Shown: in pieces, positions 6,395 through 7,955 of the stretch
Numbering within the stretch: position 1 is the first letter of the stretch
How the letters are laid out: every line of letters starts with the position of its first letter
Origin: Lachnospiraceae bacterium UBA3632
Lineage (GTDB): Bacteria; Bacillota; Clostridia; Lachnospirales; Lachnospiraceae
Length of the DNA: 7,955 nucleotides
Direction: 5' to 3'
NCBI GenBank assembly: GCA_002373975.1
Contig: DFKZ01000047.1
Coordinates: forward strand, 1-7,955
Position numbers and translations under genes: made by a program
The notes under the pieces: generated by a model
Told to the model about the DNA's origin: nothing
What the model saw: the letters and a program-made list of their open reading frames with translations, nothing else
Database searches by the model: none

Positions 6395-7237
6395 ATGAGA
6401 ACCATTAATGTAAGTGTTGTAACTGAAGCCATAGCCGAGATGTGCGTAGAAGCAAATCATTTCCTTTCGGAAGATATGAGGGATGCTTTGTGTAACGCAG
6501 CCAAGGAGGAAGAGTCTCCTATTGGCAGAAGGGTTCTCGGACAGCTGATGGATAATCTTGTGATTGCCGGAGAGGATATGATCCCTATCTGTCAGGATAC
6601 CGGTATGGCGGTTGTATTTGCAGAGATCGGCCAGGATGTACATTTTGAAGGCGGGCTGCTTCCCGATGCGATAAACGAGGGTGTCAGACGGGGATACATT
6701 GACGGATATCTTCGCAAATCTGTGGTAGACGATCCGCTTGAAAGAAACAATACCGGCGATAATACTCCTGCGATCATTCATTATGATATAGTTCCGGGGG
6801 AGAATCTTAAGCTCACTTTGGCTCCTAAGGGGTTCGGAAGTGAAAACATGAGCAGGATCTTTATGCTTAAACCCGCCGACGGTATCGAAGGGGTTAAAAA
6901 TGCCATTATGACAGCCGTAAAGGATGCCGGGCCCAATGCCTGCCCACCGATGGTAGTGGGTGTGGGAATAGGGGGAACATTTGAAAAATGTGCGATCATG
7001 GCAAAGAAAGCGCTGACACGGCCCATAAATGAGGGCTCGGATATTCCTTATATAAAGGAAATGGAAGAAGAACTGCTCGAAAAGATCAACAACAGCGGAA
7101 TAGGGCCGGGCGGACTTGGAGGAACAAAGACTGCTCTGGCTGTAAATATTTATACCTATCCGACTCATATTGCCGGATTGCCGGTTGCAGTAAACATTTG
7201 CTGTCATGTTAACAGACATTCGGTCAGAGTCTTATAA
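6395..7237 (+). CDS. fumarate hydratase class I, alpha subunit ([4Fe-4S])
   Basis: A 280-residue alpha subunit of the two-subunit, oxygen-sensitive class I fumarase, which interconverts fumarate and L-malate. The three cluster cysteines sit in conserved settings: Cys66 (ICQDTGMAVVF), Cys183 (AGPNACPPMVVG) and Cys269 or Cys270 (VNICCHVNRH). Other family motifs are RNNTGDNTPAIIHYDIVPG at 117-135, the APKGFGSENMS stretch, and GIGPGGLGGTKTAL at 235-248. Length is normal for the separate alpha subunit. The L-tartrate dehydratase alpha subunit (TtdA) is a close relative and cannot be fully excluded, but without tartrate genes nearby fumarase is more likely. The ribosome binding site (CGGGG, about 6382-6386) is weaker and 8 bases from the ATG. 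The beta gene follows 9 bases later. In anaerobes this enzyme usually serves the reductive or partial TCA branch. Confidence 0.93.
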   Translation: MRTINVSVVTEAIAEMCVEANHFLSEDMRDALCNAAKEEESPIGRRVLGQLMDNLVIAGEDMIPICQDTGMAVVFAEIGQDVHFEGGLLPDAINEGVRRGYIDGYLRKSVVDDPLERNNTGDNTPAIIHYDIVPGENLKLTLAPKGFGSENMSRIFMLKPADGIEGVKNAIMTAVKDAGPNACPPMVVGVGIGGTFEKCAIMAKKALTRPINEGSDIPYIKEMEEELLEKINNSGIGPGGLGGTKTALAVNIYTYPTHIAGLPVAVNICCHVNRHSVRVL

Positions 7238-7246
7238 GGAAGAGAT

Positions 7247-7825
7247 ATGGGAAAATTAGCAGATCCGATTTACCTGGAAGTACCTTATGATAAAGAAACC
7301 GCGAGAAAACTCAGGGCGGGGGATTACGTGTACCTGACGGGAACAATATATACAGCCAGGGACGCAGCACATAAAAGAATGGATGAAACCCTTGATAATG
7401 GCGAGAAGCTGCCGTTTGATATAGAGGGGAATGTTATCTATTATATGGGTCCTTCACCGGCAAGAGAGGGTCGTGCAATCGGTTCTGCGGGCCCGACAAC
7501 GGCCAGCAGGATGGACAAGTATGCACCGAGGCTGATCAATCTGGGGCTTGCCGGAATGATAGGAAAAGGAAAGCGATCAGAGGCAGTGAAAAGCGCCATG
7601 ATAAAAAACGGGGCAATATACTTCGCGGCTGTGGGCGGGGCGGGAGCATTGTTGTCCAAGGCCATCAAGTCATCGGAAGTGATCGCTTATGACGATCTGG
7701 GTACAGAAGCGATCCGCAGACTTACCGTGGAGAGTTTTCCTGTTGTGGTGGTTATGGATTCGCAGGGAAACAATCTTTATGAGACTGCGATAAAGGAATA
7801 TTGCAGGGATCAAAATAGTGTTTGA
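7247..7825 (+). CDS. fumarate hydratase class I, beta subunit
   Basis: A 192-residue beta (C-terminal domain) partner of the preceding alpha subunit; together they make the class I [4Fe-4S] hydro-lyase. Recognisable motifs are TGTIYTARDAAHKRM at 31-45, YMGPSPAREGRAIGSAGPTT at 66-85, GMIGKGKR at 103-110, AVGGAGALL at 128-136 and DLGTEAIRRLTVESFPVVVV at 150-169. The length fits a stand-alone beta subunit. AAGGAAGAGAT directly precedes the ATG. The TGA at 7823-7825 lies within the -35 box of the downstream tRNA promoter. No terminator is visible after the gene, so fumarase transcripts may continue into the tRNA region. As with the alpha subunit, L-tartrate dehydratase beta (TtdB) is the main alternative. 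Confidence 0.92.
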   Translation: MGKLADPIYLEVPYDKETARKLRAGDYVYLTGTIYTARDAAHKRMDETLDNGEKLPFDIEGNVIYYMGPSPAREGRAIGSAGPTTASRMDKYAPRLINLGLAGMIGKGKRSEAVKSAMIKNGAIYFAAVGGAGALLSKAIKSSEVIAYDDLGTEAIRRLTVESFPVVVVMDSQGNNLYETAIKEYCRDQNSV

Positions 7826-7850
7826 CAAACACACACACCCTATGTATAAT
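7822..7850 (+). promoter_or_regulatory. consensus sigma-A promoter for tRNA-Ser
   Basis: TTGACA at 7822-7827 and TATAAT at 7845-7850, separated by 17 bases, are a perfect match to the vegetative consensus, as is common for stable-RNA genes. The start point should be near 7857, about 69 bases before the tRNA. The -35 box includes the fumarase beta stop codon. Confidence 0.9.
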
Positions 7851-7856
7851 AGTCTT

Positions 7857-7925
7857 TGCCTTTCCAAAAGGTACTCAAATACGGAAGGGTCAAATACATA
7901 TTTGGTAGGTTAGCAATTCAGATTT
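7857..7925 (+). other. tRNA 5' leader with alternative small hairpins
   Basis: The presumed transcribed leader, removed by RNase P. It can fold as CCTTT/AAAGG (7859-7863 with 7867-7871) or, exclusively of that, as CCTTTCC/GGAAGGG (7859-7865 with 7883-7889, one G-U). CAAAT/ATTTG (7891-7895 with 7900-7904) makes a further hairpin. TCAAATAC occurs twice, at 7875-7882 and 7890-7897. No coding potential or known riboswitch motif is seen. Confidence 0.45.
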
Positions 7926-7955
7926 GGAGAAATACTCAAGAGGCTGAAGAGGCGC
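7926..7955 (+). tRNA. tRNA-Ser, 5' part (cut by window end)
   Basis: GGAGAAA forms the 5' side of the acceptor stem, followed by T8-A9. A D arm with stem CTC/GAG and loop AAGAGGCTGAA comes next, then G26 and the start of the anticodon stem (CGC). The D loop containing AAGAGGCTGAAG and the GGAGAAATACTCAAG start are typical of bacterial tRNA-Ser. The anticodon, long variable arm and 3' end are outside the window, so the isoacceptor cannot be stated. Confidence 0.85.

Noticed and set aside
6356..7219. 287-codon open frame on the minus strand opposite fumarase alpha
   Set aside because: It is exactly antisense to a gene with conserved Fe-S motifs; its own translation has no recognisable family and no convincing start site.

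Overview
The window looks like chromosomal DNA from an anaerobic Clostridia species, most likely Lachnospiraceae (Butyrivibrio/Roseburia-like). This rests on family content (Flp1-type pilin, DUF5702, DUF6382-FHA), strong GGAGG-type ribosome binding sites and moderate GC; the genus is a guess. Every convincing gene is on the + strand and packing is tight, with no gene-free stretch above about 130 bases. There is no mobile element, CRISPR array or transposase.

Region 1 (1 to about 4867) is the distal part of a Tad (tight adherence, type IVb pilus) operon. In order it holds the C-terminus of an Flp1-type pilin, a DUF5702 membrane-anchored protein, a possible 30-residue small ORF, a TadE-like pseudopilin with an unusual cysteine-rich tail, a short TadV/CpaA-type prepilin peptidase, a second TadE-like pseudopilin, and a DUF6382-FHA signalling protein. 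Both pseudopilins, and by resemblance the DUF5702 protein, carry a G-[SY]-[MF]-T-V motif just before a hydrophobic helix. The peptidase encoded between the two pseudopilins is the obvious candidate to process them. The secretion ATPase and TadB/TadC platform genes presumably lie upstream of the window. The FHA protein probably links assembly to Ser/Thr phosphorylation.

Region 2 (about 4868 to 7825) is a housekeeping cluster, perhaps started from its own weak promoter at 4864-4892. It holds a flavodoxin-like/SCP2 two-domain protein, a HIT (histidine triad) nucleotide hydrolase, and the alpha and beta subunits of a class I [4Fe-4S] fumarate hydratase.

Region 3 (7822 to 7955) carries a perfect consensus sigma-A promoter (TTGACA, 17-base spacer, TATAAT). 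Its -35 box overlaps the fumarase beta stop codon. A leader of about 70 nt leads into the 5' part of a tRNA-Ser gene cut by the window edge.

The most unusual signal is a 25-base inverted repeat (23/25 matching, 18 bases perfect; both mismatches allow G-U pairing) at 1746-1770 and 1866-1890. It brackets the ribosome binding site and start codon of the first TadE-like gene. It could be a translational control or RNA processing hairpin, an invertible segment, or a template-switch scar. The tandem YH...NC...CxxC modules on that same pseudopilin are the second notable point.
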